Below, in pieces: positions 52,963 to 62,080 of a DNA stretch of 64,000 nucleotides; position 1 is the first letter of the stretch; each line of letters begins with the position of its first letter. Under the pieces are notes generated by a model. That model was given only the letters and a program-made list of their open reading frames with translations. It did no database searches and had not been told where the DNA came from. The stretch spans positions 620,001 through 684,000 of the forward strand of contig CP173058.1 in assembly GCA_044772875.1 (NCBI GenBank), written 5' to 3'. This stretch comes from Morganella morganii_D (GTDB lineage: Bacteria > Pseudomonadota > Gammaproteobacteria > Enterobacterales > Enterobacteriaceae). Both the position numbers and the translations under genes were made by a program.

Positions 52963-55245
52963 TTACATGGATTTTGTGAATGTACGGGTAATAACGTCTT
53001 TCTGCTGTTCTTTAGTCAGTGAGTTGAAACGAACTGCGTAACCGGAAACACGGATAGTCAGCTGAGGATATTTCTCAGGATTTTCCATTGCTTCTAACAG
53101 CATTTCGCGGTTCATCACGTTCACGTTCAGATGCTGACCACCTTCGATGCTTGACTCGTGGTGGAAATAACCATCCATCAGGCCTGCCAGGTTAGTACGA
53201 CGAACATCGTCATCTTTACCTAATGCGTTTGGTACGATAGAGAAGGTGTAAGAAATACCATCTTTCGCGTAAGCAAACGGCAGTTTGGCAACGGAAGTCA
53301 GAGAGGCAACAGCACCTTTCTGGTCACGGCCGTGCATCGGGTTAGCACCTGGTCCGAACGGAGCGCCTGCACGACGGCCGTCAGGGGTATTACCGGTTTT
53401 CTTACCATACACAACGTTAGAAGTGATGGTCAGAATTGACTGTGTAGGAACGGCGTTACGGTACATGTGGTGTTTCTGAATTTTCTTCATGAAACGTTCA
53501 ACGATGTCACATGCGATGTCGTCAACACGGGAATCGTTGTTACCGAACTGCGGATATTCACCTTCGATTTTGAAGTCAACAGCCAGGCCGCTTTCATCAA
53601 TAACCGGGCTTACTTTCGCATATTTGATAGCAGACAGGGAGTCAGCTGCAACAGACAGACCTGCGATACCACATGCCATTGTACGATATACGTCACGGTC
53701 ATGCAGAGCCATCAGTGCTGCTTCGTAGCTGTACTTGTCATGCATATAGTGGATGCAGTTCAGTGCAGTAACATAGTTAGTTGCCAGCCAGTCCATGAAT
53801 TCATCCAGACGAGCCATAACAACGTCGTAATCCAGAACGTCTGAGTGAATTGGTTCGTGTTTAGGACCAACCTGGATTTTCAGTTTTTCGTCAACACCAC
53901 CGTTGATTGCATACAGCAGCGTTTTAGCCATGTTTGCACGGGCACCGAAGAACTGCATTTGTTTACCGACGATCATCGGGCTCACGCAGCATGCGATTGC
54001 GTAGTCATCGTTATCAAAGTCAGGACGCATCAGGTCATCGTTCTCATACTGTACAGAAGAGGTATCGATAGACACTTTAGCGGCATAACGTTTGAAGTTC
54101 AGAGGCAGTTTTTCAGACCACAGGATGGTCATGTTTGGTTCCGGTGAAGGACCCATAGTGTACAGGGTGTTCAGGAAACGGAAGCTGTTTTTGGTAACCA
54201 GAGTACGGCCATCGGTACCCATACCTGCCAGAGATTCTGTTGCCCAGATTGGGTCACCGGAGAACAGTTCATCATACTCAGGGGTACGCAGGAAGCGGAC
54301 CATACGCAGTTTCATGATCAGGTGGTCAACGATTTCCTGAGCTTCAGCTTCGGTGATTTTGCCTTGTTCCAGGTCACGCTGGATGTAAACGTCCAGGAAA
54401 GTAGAAACACGGCCGAAGGACATTGCAGCACCATTCTGAGACTTAACAGCAGCCAGGTAGCCGAAGTAAGTCCACTGTGCAGCTTCCTGAGCATTAGCAG
54501 CAGGACGGGAGATATCCAGACCGTATTTCGCAGCCATTTCTTTCATCTGGCCTAATGCACGGTGCTGTTCTGCGATTTCTTCACGCAGCTGGATAGTTTC
54601 ACGCAGATCTTCGCCGCTTTCTAATTTAGCCTGCAGAGAAGTGAACTGTGCGAATTTGTCTTTCATCAGGAAGTCGATACCGTACAGTGCAACACGACGG
54701 TAGTCACCGATGATACGACCACGGCCGTATGCGTCAGGCAGACCGGTCAGAACACCGGATTTACGGCAGCGGATGATGTCCGGAGTATAAACATCGAACA
54801 CACCCTGGTTGTGGGTTTTACGGTAATCAGTGAAGATTTTTTCGACTTGCGGGTTCATTTCGCGGCCGTAGGCTTTGCATGAACCTTCGATCATACGGAT
54901 ACCACCGAACGGCAGCATTGCACGTTTCAGAGGTTTTTCAGTCTGCAGACCAACAACTTTTTCTAAATCTTTGTTGATGTAACCGGCATCGTGAGAAGTG
55001 ATAGTAGACGGCAGATCAGTGTCAAAATCGATAGGAGCGTGGGTACTGTTTTCGATTTTGATGCCTTCCATAACTTTCGCCCACAGAGCAGTTGTTGCAT
55101 CTGTAGCGCCTGCTAAGAAAGACTCATCGCCTTCATATGGGGTGTAGTTTTTCTGGATAAAGTCACGGACGTTAACTTCCTGTGACCAGTCACCCAGATT
55201 AAAGCCTTGCCATGCTGAAGCGAATTTTTCATTTAATTCTGACAT
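52963..55245 (-). CDS. pflB: Formate C-acetyltransferase (pyruvate formate-lyase) PflB
   Basis: A glycyl-radical enzyme converting pyruvate and CoA to acetyl-CoA and formate in anaerobic growth. The 760 residues match the E. coli protein. The active-site cysteine pair is in AIACCVSPM (about 418-419), and the radical glycine is in RVSGYAVRF (about residue 735). The codon use is strongly biased, as expected for an abundant protein. It lies downstream of focA in the conserved focA-pflB order. Confidence 0.98.
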   Translation of the reverse strand: MSELNEKFASAWQGFNLGDWSQEVNVRDFIQKNYTPYEGDESFLAGATDATTALWAKVMEGIKIENSTHAPIDFDTDLPSTITSHDAGYINKDLEKVVGLQTEKPLKRAMLPFGGIRMIEGSCKAYGREMNPQVEKIFTDYRKTHNQGVFDVYTPDIIRCRKSGVLTGLPDAYGRGRIIGDYRRVALYGIDFLMKDKFAQFTSLQAKLESGEDLRETIQLREEIAEQHRALGQMKEMAAKYGLDISRPAANAQEAAQWTYFGYLAAVKSQNGAAMSFGRVSTFLDVYIQRDLEQGKITEAEAQEIVDHLIMKLRMVRFLRTPEYDELFSGDPIWATESLAGMGTDGRTLVTKNSFRFLNTLYTMGPSPEPNMTILWSEKLPLNFKRYAAKVSIDTSSVQYENDDLMRPDFDNDDYAIACCVSPMIVGKQMQFFGARANMAKTLLYAINGGVDEKLKIQVGPKHEPIHSDVLDYDVVMARLDEFMDWLATNYVTALNCIHYMHDKYSYEAALMALHDRDVYRTMACGIAGLSVAADSLSAIKYAKVSPVIDESGLAVDFKIEGEYPQFGNNDSRVDDIACDIVERFMKKIQKHHMYRNAVPTQSILTITSNVVYGKKTGNTPDGRRAGAPFGPGANPMHGRDQKGAVASLTSVAKLPFAYAKDGISYTFSIVPNALGKDDDVRRTNLAGLMDGYFHHESSIEGGQHLNVNVMNREMLLEAMENPEKYPQLTIRVSGYAVRFNSLTKEQQKDVITRTFTKSM

Positions 55246-55299
55246 GATACTTTACCTTTTAACAATGGAACTTAGAAATTCAGTCGTGATAAACAGAGA

Positions 55300-56160
55300 T
55301 TAATGCTTCTGGTCACCGCGTAAATGAATCAGCCAATAAGTCAGACCTACTAAAACTGCACCACCAATAATGTTGCCGATGGTGACCGGAATCAGGTTGT
55401 TAATCACAAAATCAGAAACTGTCAGGGACGGAAACTGTTCAGGCGACGAACCAACCATAGTCCAGAACTCAGAAGGTGCAAAATTTTTAATCACAATCCC
55501 CATCGGGATCATAAACATATTGGCGATACTGTGCTCAAATCCGCTGGCAACAAACATACCGATAGGTAAGACTAAAACTAAAAGTTTATCGGTCAGACTA
55601 CGGCCTGCGTAGCTCATCCATACCGCCAGACAAACCATTAAGTTTGCCAGAATCCCGAGACAGACGGCTTCAATAAAGGTGTGATGAAGCTTATGATCCG
55701 CTGTTTGCAGGATATTTAATCCCCACAGCCCGCCGGCTGCCATAGACTGTCCGGCAAACCAAATGAGGGCGACAAAGAAAAGGGCACCGACCAGGTTACC
55801 GAAATACACGCGGATCCAGTTTGCAAACATCTGTCCCCAGGTGATGCGCCCGGTGGCTTTTGCCACACTGGTCAATACGGTGGAGGTGAATAAATCAGCC
55901 CCGCAAACCACAACCAGCATCAGACCGAGCGAGAAACATAAACCACCGATAAGTTTTGCGATACCAAAAGGCACTATGCCTGCGGTACCGGTGGTGGCGG
56001 TAATATAAAAGACAAAACCTACTGAGATGAAAATTCCTGCCATGAATGCAGATAAGTATGTGATGTGAGGGGCTTTCGTTGCTTTATAGACACCCACATC
56101 GTCTGCAACATGTGCCATACCGGCAGGAGATAATAAATTAAAAAGTGCGTCAGTTTTCAT
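55300..56160 (-). CDS. focA: Formate channel FocA
   Basis: A pentameric formate/nitrite transporter family channel, 286 residues, six helices. Conserved features are the omega-loop segment FTSTVLTSVAKATGRITWG (about 88-106), with Thr in the pore gate, and GFEHSIANMFMIPMG (about 206-220), whose histidine is the key pore residue (E. coli His209). I use ATG 56158-56160; the ribosome site is weak. First gene of the focA-pflB operon, with an FNR-type site about 75 bases upstream. Confidence 0.96.
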   Translation of the reverse strand: MKTDALFNLLSPAGMAHVADDVGVYKATKAPHITYLSAFMAGIFISVGFVFYITATTGTAGIVPFGIAKLIGGLCFSLGLMLVVVCGADLFTSTVLTSVAKATGRITWGQMFANWIRVYFGNLVGALFFVALIWFAGQSMAAGGLWGLNILQTADHKLHHTFIEAVCLGILANLMVCLAVWMSYAGRSLTDKLLVLVLPIGMFVASGFEHSIANMFMIPMGIVIKNFAPSEFWTMVGSSPEQFPSLTVSDFVINNLIPVTIGNIIGGAVLVGLTYWLIHLRGDQKH

Positions 56161-56232
56161 AATGCTAACTGTCTCTTGATTCCAAATAATTATAGCACGC
56201 AATGATAGTAACAAAGGGGGAAAAAATTAAAC

Positions 56233-56246
56233 TTGATGTGGATCAT
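56233..56246. promoter_or_regulatory. FNR-type binding site before focA
   Basis: TTGATGTGGATCAT matches the FNR consensus TTGAT-N4-ATCAA with one mismatch. It lies 73 bases upstream of the focA start codon. FNR activation of focA-pfl under anaerobiosis is established in E. coli. Confidence 0.7.
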
Positions 56247-56385
56247 AAAGGCGTTCAAGAGAATCGTCAAATACCCTGAGAAAAGTTGAAAAATTAATGT
56301 AAGTTTATGTATATAAAAGAAAAACAATTTTTTAAAAATTATCAAATATTTTTATTTTTTGTTTTTTATTTAATTAAAGTAAAAA

Positions 56386-56438
56386 ATTAGGTTAACTTGT
56401 CGGGTTTGTGTTACTTAAAACGAACAAATTAACCTAAT
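56386..56438. repeat. 10-bp inverted repeat in the ycaO-focA gap
   Basis: ATTAGGTTAA (56386-56395) and TTAACCTAAT (56429-56438) are perfect inverted copies with a 33-base spacer. They lie just after the ycaO stop codon and upstream of the focA promoters. Possible roles are a weak transcription barrier after ycaO or a binding site for a dimeric regulator. Confidence 0.55.
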
Positions 56439-56465
56439 ATTTACGTTTATTGCTATTTATGACGA

Positions 56466-58247
56466 TTAAATCGCACTTTTATCGTTTAGCCAAAAATGCG
56501 CTTTTGCTTTTTGCAGTTTTTCATAAGCAGCCAGCAGCGCCTGATGAGCAGGAAATGCGGTTAAGTTGTTATCAGATGCACATAATCCGAAGAAACAGTT
56601 TTTGCCGTTCAGGGCATCCAGAGCCGCATTCAGCGTTTCCTGACCATACATACGGGCAAACGCCGGCAGATACTGCTCTGTGTCGCGTTCCGGCTCCTGT
56701 GTTAACAGCAGCAGGGTATGCAGACAGCGGTAATAGTTTGCCCGCGCAACACTGAGAACACTGGCGTTGAAGTCCTGTGTCCACTCCACCCAGGCCAGCG
56801 CCTGGCCGGTATCACCGCCTGCCAGTGCCAGCATGGATTTCAGCTCGCCGATGCGCAGGGTGGTCCAGCCGTTATCTTTACCGGCGGCAATGCCCAGTAA
56901 TTCACGCACACGGGTGAAATCGTCATGGCCTTCCTCATCCAGCTGTGCCAGCAGGGAAAGATAGTCTTCCGGGCGGTAACGACTCTCCGGCAGAGCGAGG
57001 ATCGTTTCACGCAGATGAATTCCCATAGCGTTATTCGCCATATGCAAATCTTCCGCCGGATAGATATCTGACATCCCCGGCACCAGAATACGGCAGGCAT
57101 ACACACCCAGATGCTCATAATCGGCTATATACACTTCGTGACCGGATGCCGCGAACTGTGCCATCAGCGTGGTGAATTCTTCTTCGGTGGTGCCGCGGAA
57201 CTGCCAGTCAGCGAATGCATAATCCGCATCCTGTTTAAACAGATCCCAACTGATCAGGCCGCTTGAGTCGATAAAGTGAGTTTCCAGGTTGGTCTGATCT
57301 GCGACTTCCTCATCATCAAATGTCGGTGGGGTGAAGACATCCAGGTCTTTCAGGCTGCGTCCCTGTAACAGTTCAGTGACGGTTCGCTCCAGTGCAACAC
57401 CGAAATCCGGATGGGCGCCGAAAGAGGCAAAACAGGTACCGTTGGCCGGGTTAAACAACACCACGCAAATCACCGGGTACTGGCCGCCGAGAGAGGCATC
57501 AAAACAGAAGATCGGGAAGCCTTCACTCTCCAGAGTGCGGACAGATTCCGTGACCTGCGGGTAGCGCGCCAGCACTTCTTCGGGGATTGCCGGTAAGCTG
57601 ATGCGTTCGGCAATAATGCGGTTTTTCACATAACGTTCAAAGACTTCAGATAATCCCTGCACGCGGGCTTCATGACGGGTGTTCCCGGCGGACATGCCGT
57701 TGGACACATACAGGTTCGCGACGATATTCATCGGAATATATACCGTTTTACCATCAGACTGGCGGGTAAACGGCAGGGCGCAGATGCCGCGTTCTTCATT
57801 GGAGGATTGCAGATCAATTAACTGACTGCCCTGCAAATCGTTTTCCGGATCATAATATTCGCGCAGATACTGATCGAGTATGCCTTCCGGCAGGGAATCA
57901 TCGTCTGTCAGCGGGAACCATTTCTCATCCGGATAGTGAACAAATTCCCCGTTGGCGATGGTTTCACCCAGCCAGAAATCGGCAAAAAAGTAGTTGGCGG
58001 ACAGACGCTCAAAATACTCGCCCAGCGCGGAGGCCAGCGCTGCTTTCCGGGTTGCCCCTTTGCCGTTGGTAAAGCAGAGCGGGCAGTCGGTATCACGGAT
58101 ATGGACGGACCAGACATTCGGTACCGGATTGAGCCACGAGGCTTCTTCAATATTGAAACCCAGCTGCTGTAATTTCTGCTGAAAGCGGCTGATGGAATCT
58201 TCAAGAGCGGCATCTTTGCCGGGAATAAAAGTATGTGTTTGCGTCAT
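56466..58247 (-). CDS. ycaO: YcaO, ribosomal protein S12 methylthiotransferase accessory factor
   Basis: A 593-residue member of the YcaO ATP-grasp-like family (E. coli 586). The ATP-binding acidic positions lie in ALGEYFERLSANYFF (about 87-101), EARVQGLSEVFERYVKNRI (about 205-223) and PDFGVALERTVTELLQGR. A C-terminal TPR-like part follows (about 420-593). In E. coli YcaO assists RimO in beta-methylthiolation of S12, and relatives make azoline rings in peptides. No precursor peptide gene is seen nearby, which fits the housekeeping role. I start at ATG 58245-58247, and the frame extends 11 codons further. Confidence 0.94.
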   Translation of the reverse strand: MTQTHTFIPGKDAALEDSISRFQQKLQQLGFNIEEASWLNPVPNVWSVHIRDTDCPLCFTNGKGATRKAALASALGEYFERLSANYFFADFWLGETIANGEFVHYPDEKWFPLTDDDSLPEGILDQYLREYYDPENDLQGSQLIDLQSSNEERGICALPFTRQSDGKTVYIPMNIVANLYVSNGMSAGNTRHEARVQGLSEVFERYVKNRIIAERISLPAIPEEVLARYPQVTESVRTLESEGFPIFCFDASLGGQYPVICVVLFNPANGTCFASFGAHPDFGVALERTVTELLQGRSLKDLDVFTPPTFDDEEVADQTNLETHFIDSSGLISWDLFKQDADYAFADWQFRGTTEEEFTTLMAQFAASGHEVYIADYEHLGVYACRILVPGMSDIYPAEDLHMANNAMGIHLRETILALPESRYRPEDYLSLLAQLDEEGHDDFTRVRELLGIAAGKDNGWTTLRIGELKSMLALAGGDTGQALAWVEWTQDFNASVLSVARANYYRCLHTLLLLTQEPERDTEQYLPAFARMYGQETLNAALDALNGKNCFFGLCASDNNLTAFPAHQALLAAYEKLQKAKAHFWLNDKSAI

Positions 58248-58600
58248 GGGATCCACAATTGCTGTAACGGCCCGCTGCATGCGGACTCAGGAATACCGGG
58301 GAAGAAAGGCGCACATAATACGGATTTTTCGTGTCAGCGGCTACCTTTGTGAATGTAAAGTTACCGCCGGGTTATTCTGCTGTATTTTCGCCGTCCGTCA
58401 TGTATCCCCGGAAATACATTATATAATATTCCGGTCCGGCTGTCAGAGGCAGTCAGATGTTCTGCCGGGAGACAAAAAGGGTTTGCCGCCCATCATGCAA
58501 TAAGCATTGCAGCGAAGGGTGGGGAGTGATAAAACCGACAGACAGGGCGTATTCATATGATGGATATACGGGGCGTTAATTTACAGATAGGGTGAGGTCA
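58248..58600. promoter_or_regulatory. ycaO-serC divergent intergenic region
   Basis: About 350 bases without a credible gene. They contain the promoters of ycaO (left) and serC (right). A palindromic segment around GCATTATTG/CAATAAGCATTGC (58496-58513) is seen. serC in E. coli responds to Lrp and CRP; I did not identify sites with certainty. Confidence 0.4.
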
Positions 58601-59686
58601 ATGAGTCAGGTATACAATTTTAGTGCCGGTCCGGCTATGCTGCCGGTTGAAGTGCTGCGCCGTGCTGAGCAGGAACTGTGCAACTGGCGCGGGCTCGGCA
58701 CCTCAGTCATGGAAATCAGTCACCGCAGCAAAGAGTTTATGTCGGTGGCAAAGGAAGCGGAAAATAATCTGCGCCAGATCCTCGCGGTGCCGGATAACTA
58801 TAAAGTGCTGTTCTGCCATGGCGGCGCGCGCGGACATTTTGCCGCACTGCCGATGAACCTGCTGGGTGAGAAAACCAAAGCCGATTATGTGGTGGGCGGA
58901 TACTGGGCGGAGTGTGCGGCAGAAGAAGCAAAAAAATATTGCACACCGAACATTATCAATGTCAGAACCGAATCTGAAGACGGCATCGGCGTGAAACCGA
59001 TGAGCGAATGGCAGCTCAGTGATGACGCAGCCTATGTTCACTACTGCCCGAATGAAACCATTGATGGTATTGCCATCCATGAAGAGCCGGATTTCGGCGA
59101 TAAAATCGTGATTGCGGATTACTCGTCCGCCATTCTGTCAAAACCGCTGGATGTCAGCCGTTTCGGGGTAATTTATGCCGGTGCGCAAAAAAATATCGGC
59201 CCGGCGGGGCTGACTCTGGTGATTATCCGTGAGGATCTGCTGGGCAAAGCACGCAGAGAAACCCCGTCCATCCTCGATTATACCGTGCTGAGCGCATGTG
59301 ACTCCATGTTCAACACCCCGCCGACTTTCGCCTGGTATCTCTCCGGGATGGTCTTTAAGTGGCTGATTGAACAGGGGGGTTTACAGGAAATTGCCCGGAT
59401 CAACTATGACAAAGCACAGCTACTTTATTCAGCGGTGGATCACAGTGATTTCTATATTAACCGTGTGGCGGCGGCCAACCGTTCACTGATGAACGTGCCG
59501 TTCCAAATGTCTGATCCGTCACTGGACAGCAAATTCCTCGCCGAAGCACAGGCACAGGGACTGGTTTCCCTGAAAGGGCATAAAGTCGCCGGCGGGATGC
59601 GTGCTTCTGTTTATAATGCTATGCCGTATGAAGGCGTGCGCGCTCTGGCCGAATTTATGGCGGAGTTTGAAAGCCGCCACAGCTGA
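58601..59686 (+). CDS. serC: Phosphoserine/phosphohydroxythreonine aminotransferase SerC
   Basis: A PLP enzyme of serine and pyridoxine synthesis, 361 residues (E. coli 362). It starts SQVYNFSAGPAMLP and has the conserved HGGARGHFAALPMNLL. The PLP lysine is in YAGAQKNIGPAGLT (Lys about 197), and the C-terminal HKVAGGMRASVYNAMP is conserved. ATG 58601 follows GGTGAGG. It forms an operon with aroA 84 bases downstream, as in E. coli, linking serine to the chorismate pathway. Confidence 0.97.
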   Translation: MSQVYNFSAGPAMLPVEVLRRAEQELCNWRGLGTSVMEISHRSKEFMSVAKEAENNLRQILAVPDNYKVLFCHGGARGHFAALPMNLLGEKTKADYVVGGYWAECAAEEAKKYCTPNIINVRTESEDGIGVKPMSEWQLSDDAAYVHYCPNETIDGIAIHEEPDFGDKIVIADYSSAILSKPLDVSRFGVIYAGAQKNIGPAGLTLVIIREDLLGKARRETPSILDYTVLSACDSMFNTPPTFAWYLSGMVFKWLIEQGGLQEIARINYDKAQLLYSAVDHSDFYINRVAAANRSLMNVPFQMSDPSLDSKFLAEAQAQGLVSLKGHKVAGGMRASVYNAMPYEGVRALAEFMAEFESRHS

Positions 59687-59770
59687 TTTTTGCAGATATT
59701 TTTCCGGGACCGGATTTACATCCGGCCCCGTTTTTCGTTTTTATGTTTATATACCGGAGAATAACTTCGT

Positions 59771-61048
59771 ATGGATTCCCTGACGTTACAACCCATCGCC
59801 CGCATTAACGGGACGATTAACCTGCCCGGCTCCAAAAGTGTCTCCAACCGGGCATTGCTGCTGGCGGCACAGGCAGCGGGCACAACACGCCTTATCAACC
59901 TGCTCGACAGTGATGATATCCGCCATATGCTCAGCGCACTGCGGGAACTGGGGATCCGTTATCAGCTTTCTGACGACAAAACCGAATGTATTGTGGAAGG
60001 TCAGGGCAAACCGATCAGCGGATTTAAAAATATTGAGCTGTTTCTCGGCAATGCAGGTACGGCGATGCGCCCGCTGACGGCGGCACTGTGTCTGGGCGAT
60101 AATGACATTATCCTGACCGGCGAGCCGCGTATGAAAGAGCGGCCGATTGGTCACCTGACCGATGCACTGCGTCAGGGCGGTGCGCTGATTGATTTTCCTG
60201 AAAATGACGGTTATCCGCCGCTGCGGATCCGCGGAGGCTTTACCGGCGGCCGCATCAGTGTGGACGGCTCTGTATCCAGCCAGTTTCTGACAGCTCTGCT
60301 GATGGCAGCACCACCGGCAGAGAGTGATACCGAAATCACCATCACCGGCGAGCTGGTATCCAAACCTTATATTGATATCACGCTGGCGATGATGTCTTCT
60401 TTTGGCATCAGTGTGGTGAATGAAGATTACCGGCGTTTCCTGATCAAAGGAAAACAGCAGTATCAGTCACCGGGAGAGTATCTGGTGGAAGGGGATGCCT
60501 CATCTGCCTCTTATTTCCTCGCGGCGGCGGCAATTAAAGGCGGTACAGTCCGGGTCACCGGTATCGGGCGTAACAGTTTGCAGGGTGATACGCAATTTGC
60601 GTCAGTGCTCGAAAAAATGGGCGCGAAGGTCACGTTTGCTGACACATATATTGAATGTACCCGCGATACCCTGCACGGTATCGATATGGATATGAACGCC
60701 ATTCCGGATGCGGCGATGACGATTGCCACCACCGCGCTGTTTGCGGAGGGGACGACCACTATCCGCAATATCTATAACTGGCGGGTGAAAGAGACAGACC
60801 GCCTCAGTGCGATGGCCGCAGAGCTGCGTAAAGTCGGCGCACAGGTGGAAGAGGGACATGATTACATTCAGGTGACTCCGCCGGCAAAATTGCAGCATGC
60901 GGAAATTGAAACCTATAACGATCACCGGATAGCCATGTGTTTCTCGCTGGTGGCGCTGTCAGACACTCCTGTTACGATTCTGGATCCGGGCTGTACGGCA
61001 AAAACCTTCCCCGGCTACTTCAGTGAGCTGGCGGCACTGTCAGAATAA
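59771..61048 (+). CDS. aroA: 3-phosphoshikimate 1-carboxyvinyltransferase (EPSP synthase) AroA
   Basis: Joins shikimate-3-phosphate and PEP in the sixth step of the chorismate pathway. 425 residues; conserved substrate-binding segments LPGSKSVSNRALLLAA (about 19-34), FLGNAGTAMRPLTAAL (about 90-105) and GEPRMKERPIGHL (about 119-131). The class I glycine in NAGTAMRP is intact, so it is expected to be a glyphosate-sensitive type. The second gene after serC. Confidence 0.97.
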   Translation: MDSLTLQPIARINGTINLPGSKSVSNRALLLAAQAAGTTRLINLLDSDDIRHMLSALRELGIRYQLSDDKTECIVEGQGKPISGFKNIELFLGNAGTAMRPLTAALCLGDNDIILTGEPRMKERPIGHLTDALRQGGALIDFPENDGYPPLRIRGGFTGGRISVDGSVSSQFLTALLMAAPPAESDTEITITGELVSKPYIDITLAMMSSFGISVVNEDYRRFLIKGKQQYQSPGEYLVEGDASSASYFLAAAAIKGGTVRVTGIGRNSLQGDTQFASVLEKMGAKVTFADTYIECTRDTLHGIDMDMNAIPDAAMTIATTALFAEGTTTIRNIYNWRVKETDRLSAMAAELRKVGAQVEEGHDYIQVTPPAKLQHAEIETYNDHRIAMCFSLVALSDTPVTILDPGCTAKTFPGYFSELAALSE

Positions 61049-61050
61049 AA

Positions 61051-61077
61051 AAACGCCGTTCTGCATGCAGGGCGTTT
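61051..61077 (+). terminator. Hairpin after aroA
   Basis: The 7-bp stem AAACGCC / GGCGTTT encloses a second self-complementary CTGCATGCAG. The following tract is TCCTCT rather than a pure T run, so termination may be incomplete before cmk. Confidence 0.6.
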
Positions 61078-61164
61078 CCTCTGCTGTCACAGATGCGTAT
61101 AATACCGGCATCTTTTTTCAGGCGGCTGTTGTGACGGCCGCCGGACTGCGACAGGAGAGCGCGC

Positions 61165-61854
61165 ATGGCAGTATATGTTCCGGTCATTACCATTGACGGG
61201 CCGAGCGGCGCGGGCAAAGGCACCCTTTGTCACGCACTGGCAAACGAAATGGGATGGCATTTACTGGACTCCGGCGCAATTTACCGCGTTCTGGCACTGG
61301 CGGCACTGCATCATCATGTGGATATCACCTCGGAAGATGCACTGGTTCCGCTGGCCGCCAATCTTGATGTGAAATTCCTGGCAAAAGAATCCGGCCTTGA
61401 GATTATTCTTGAAGGTGAGGATGTCAGCCGGGCTATCCGCCAGGAAGATGTGGGTATGACAGCTTCACAGATAGCCGCATTCCCGCGTGTCCGTGAAGCA
61501 TTACTGCGCCGTCAGCGTGCATTTCGTGTGGCGCCGGGCCTGATTGCCGACGGCCGCGACATGGGCACTGTGGTATTCCCGGACGCGCCGGTGAAAATTT
61601 TCCTGGATGCAAGTACACAGGAGCGTGCCCACCGCCGGATGAAGCAGTTGCAGGACAAAGGCTTTAGTGTTAATTTTGACCGCCTTCTTGCTGAGATAGA
61701 AGAGCGCGATTACCGCGACCGCAACCGTGCGGTTGCCCCGCTGGTAGCTGCCGGCGATGCGCTGATTCTGGACTCAACAACCATGTCAATTGACGACGTT
61801 ATTGCCGAAGCCCTCCGTTATACGAAGGAAAAACTGGCAGAAACGGCGGAATGA
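61165..61854 (+). CDS. cmk: Cytidylate kinase Cmk
   Basis: Phosphorylates CMP and dCMP with ATP. 229 residues; P-loop GPSGAGKG (about 12-19), DSGAIYRVLALAAL, and the NMP-binding region with DGRDMGTVVFPDA (about 131-143) followed by RD-YRDRNRAVAPL. It starts with ATG 61165 after AGGAGAG. It lies upstream of rpsA, as in E. coli, and part of rpsA transcription may come from this gene. Confidence 0.96.
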   Translation: MAVYVPVITIDGPSGAGKGTLCHALANEMGWHLLDSGAIYRVLALAALHHHVDITSEDALVPLAANLDVKFLAKESGLEIILEGEDVSRAIRQEDVGMTASQIAAFPRVREALLRRQRAFRVAPGLIADGRDMGTVVFPDAPVKIFLDASTQERAHRRMKQLQDKGFSVNFDRLLAEIEERDYRDRNRAVAPLVAAGDALILDSTTMSIDDVIAEALRYTKEKLAETAE

Positions 61855-62080
61855 TAAACAAAATCTGCGGAAAATCTGACTGAAAACGTGTTTTTTAGTA
61901 GGTTTCTGTATTCGTTTTTGTTTATAATGTTAAGTTGAAGTTTTTTACCGGCAGAGAACAAGGCAAAGAAGCAGTTTTCTGCCACCCCTTTGTGACAAGG
62001 AATGTTGCAAGGTATGTGAAACAACCCCATTCGGCCGGATGCTAAATGGACGTTAATACTTAAACACTTGAAGATCAAAC
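61855..62080 (+). promoter_or_regulatory. rpsA leader with weak ribosome site (S1 autoregulation region)
   Basis: 226 bases of AT-rich leader before rpsA. The initiation region TTGAAGATCAAACATG has only a GAAG purine run, like the degenerate ribosome site of E. coli rpsA. The E. coli leader folds into hairpins that give strong translation and S1 feedback control. Conservation of the initiation region suggests the same mechanism here. Confidence 0.6.

Larger units (their letters stand above)
56161..56465 (-). promoter_or_regulatory. focA-pflB promoter region
   Basis: 305 AT-rich bases between focA and ycaO. They include an FNR-like box and a 10-bp inverted repeat (both listed separately). In E. 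coli this operon has several promoters activated by FNR and ArcA. GTTAA-type repeats around 56390-56432 could be ArcA contacts. No gene is present. Confidence 0.6.

Noticed and set aside
56466..58247. YcaO as part of a ribosomally made peptide (azoline) cluster
   Set aside because: No precursor peptide, dehydrogenase or E1-like partner is nearby. The sequence and gene order match the housekeeping E. coli YcaO.
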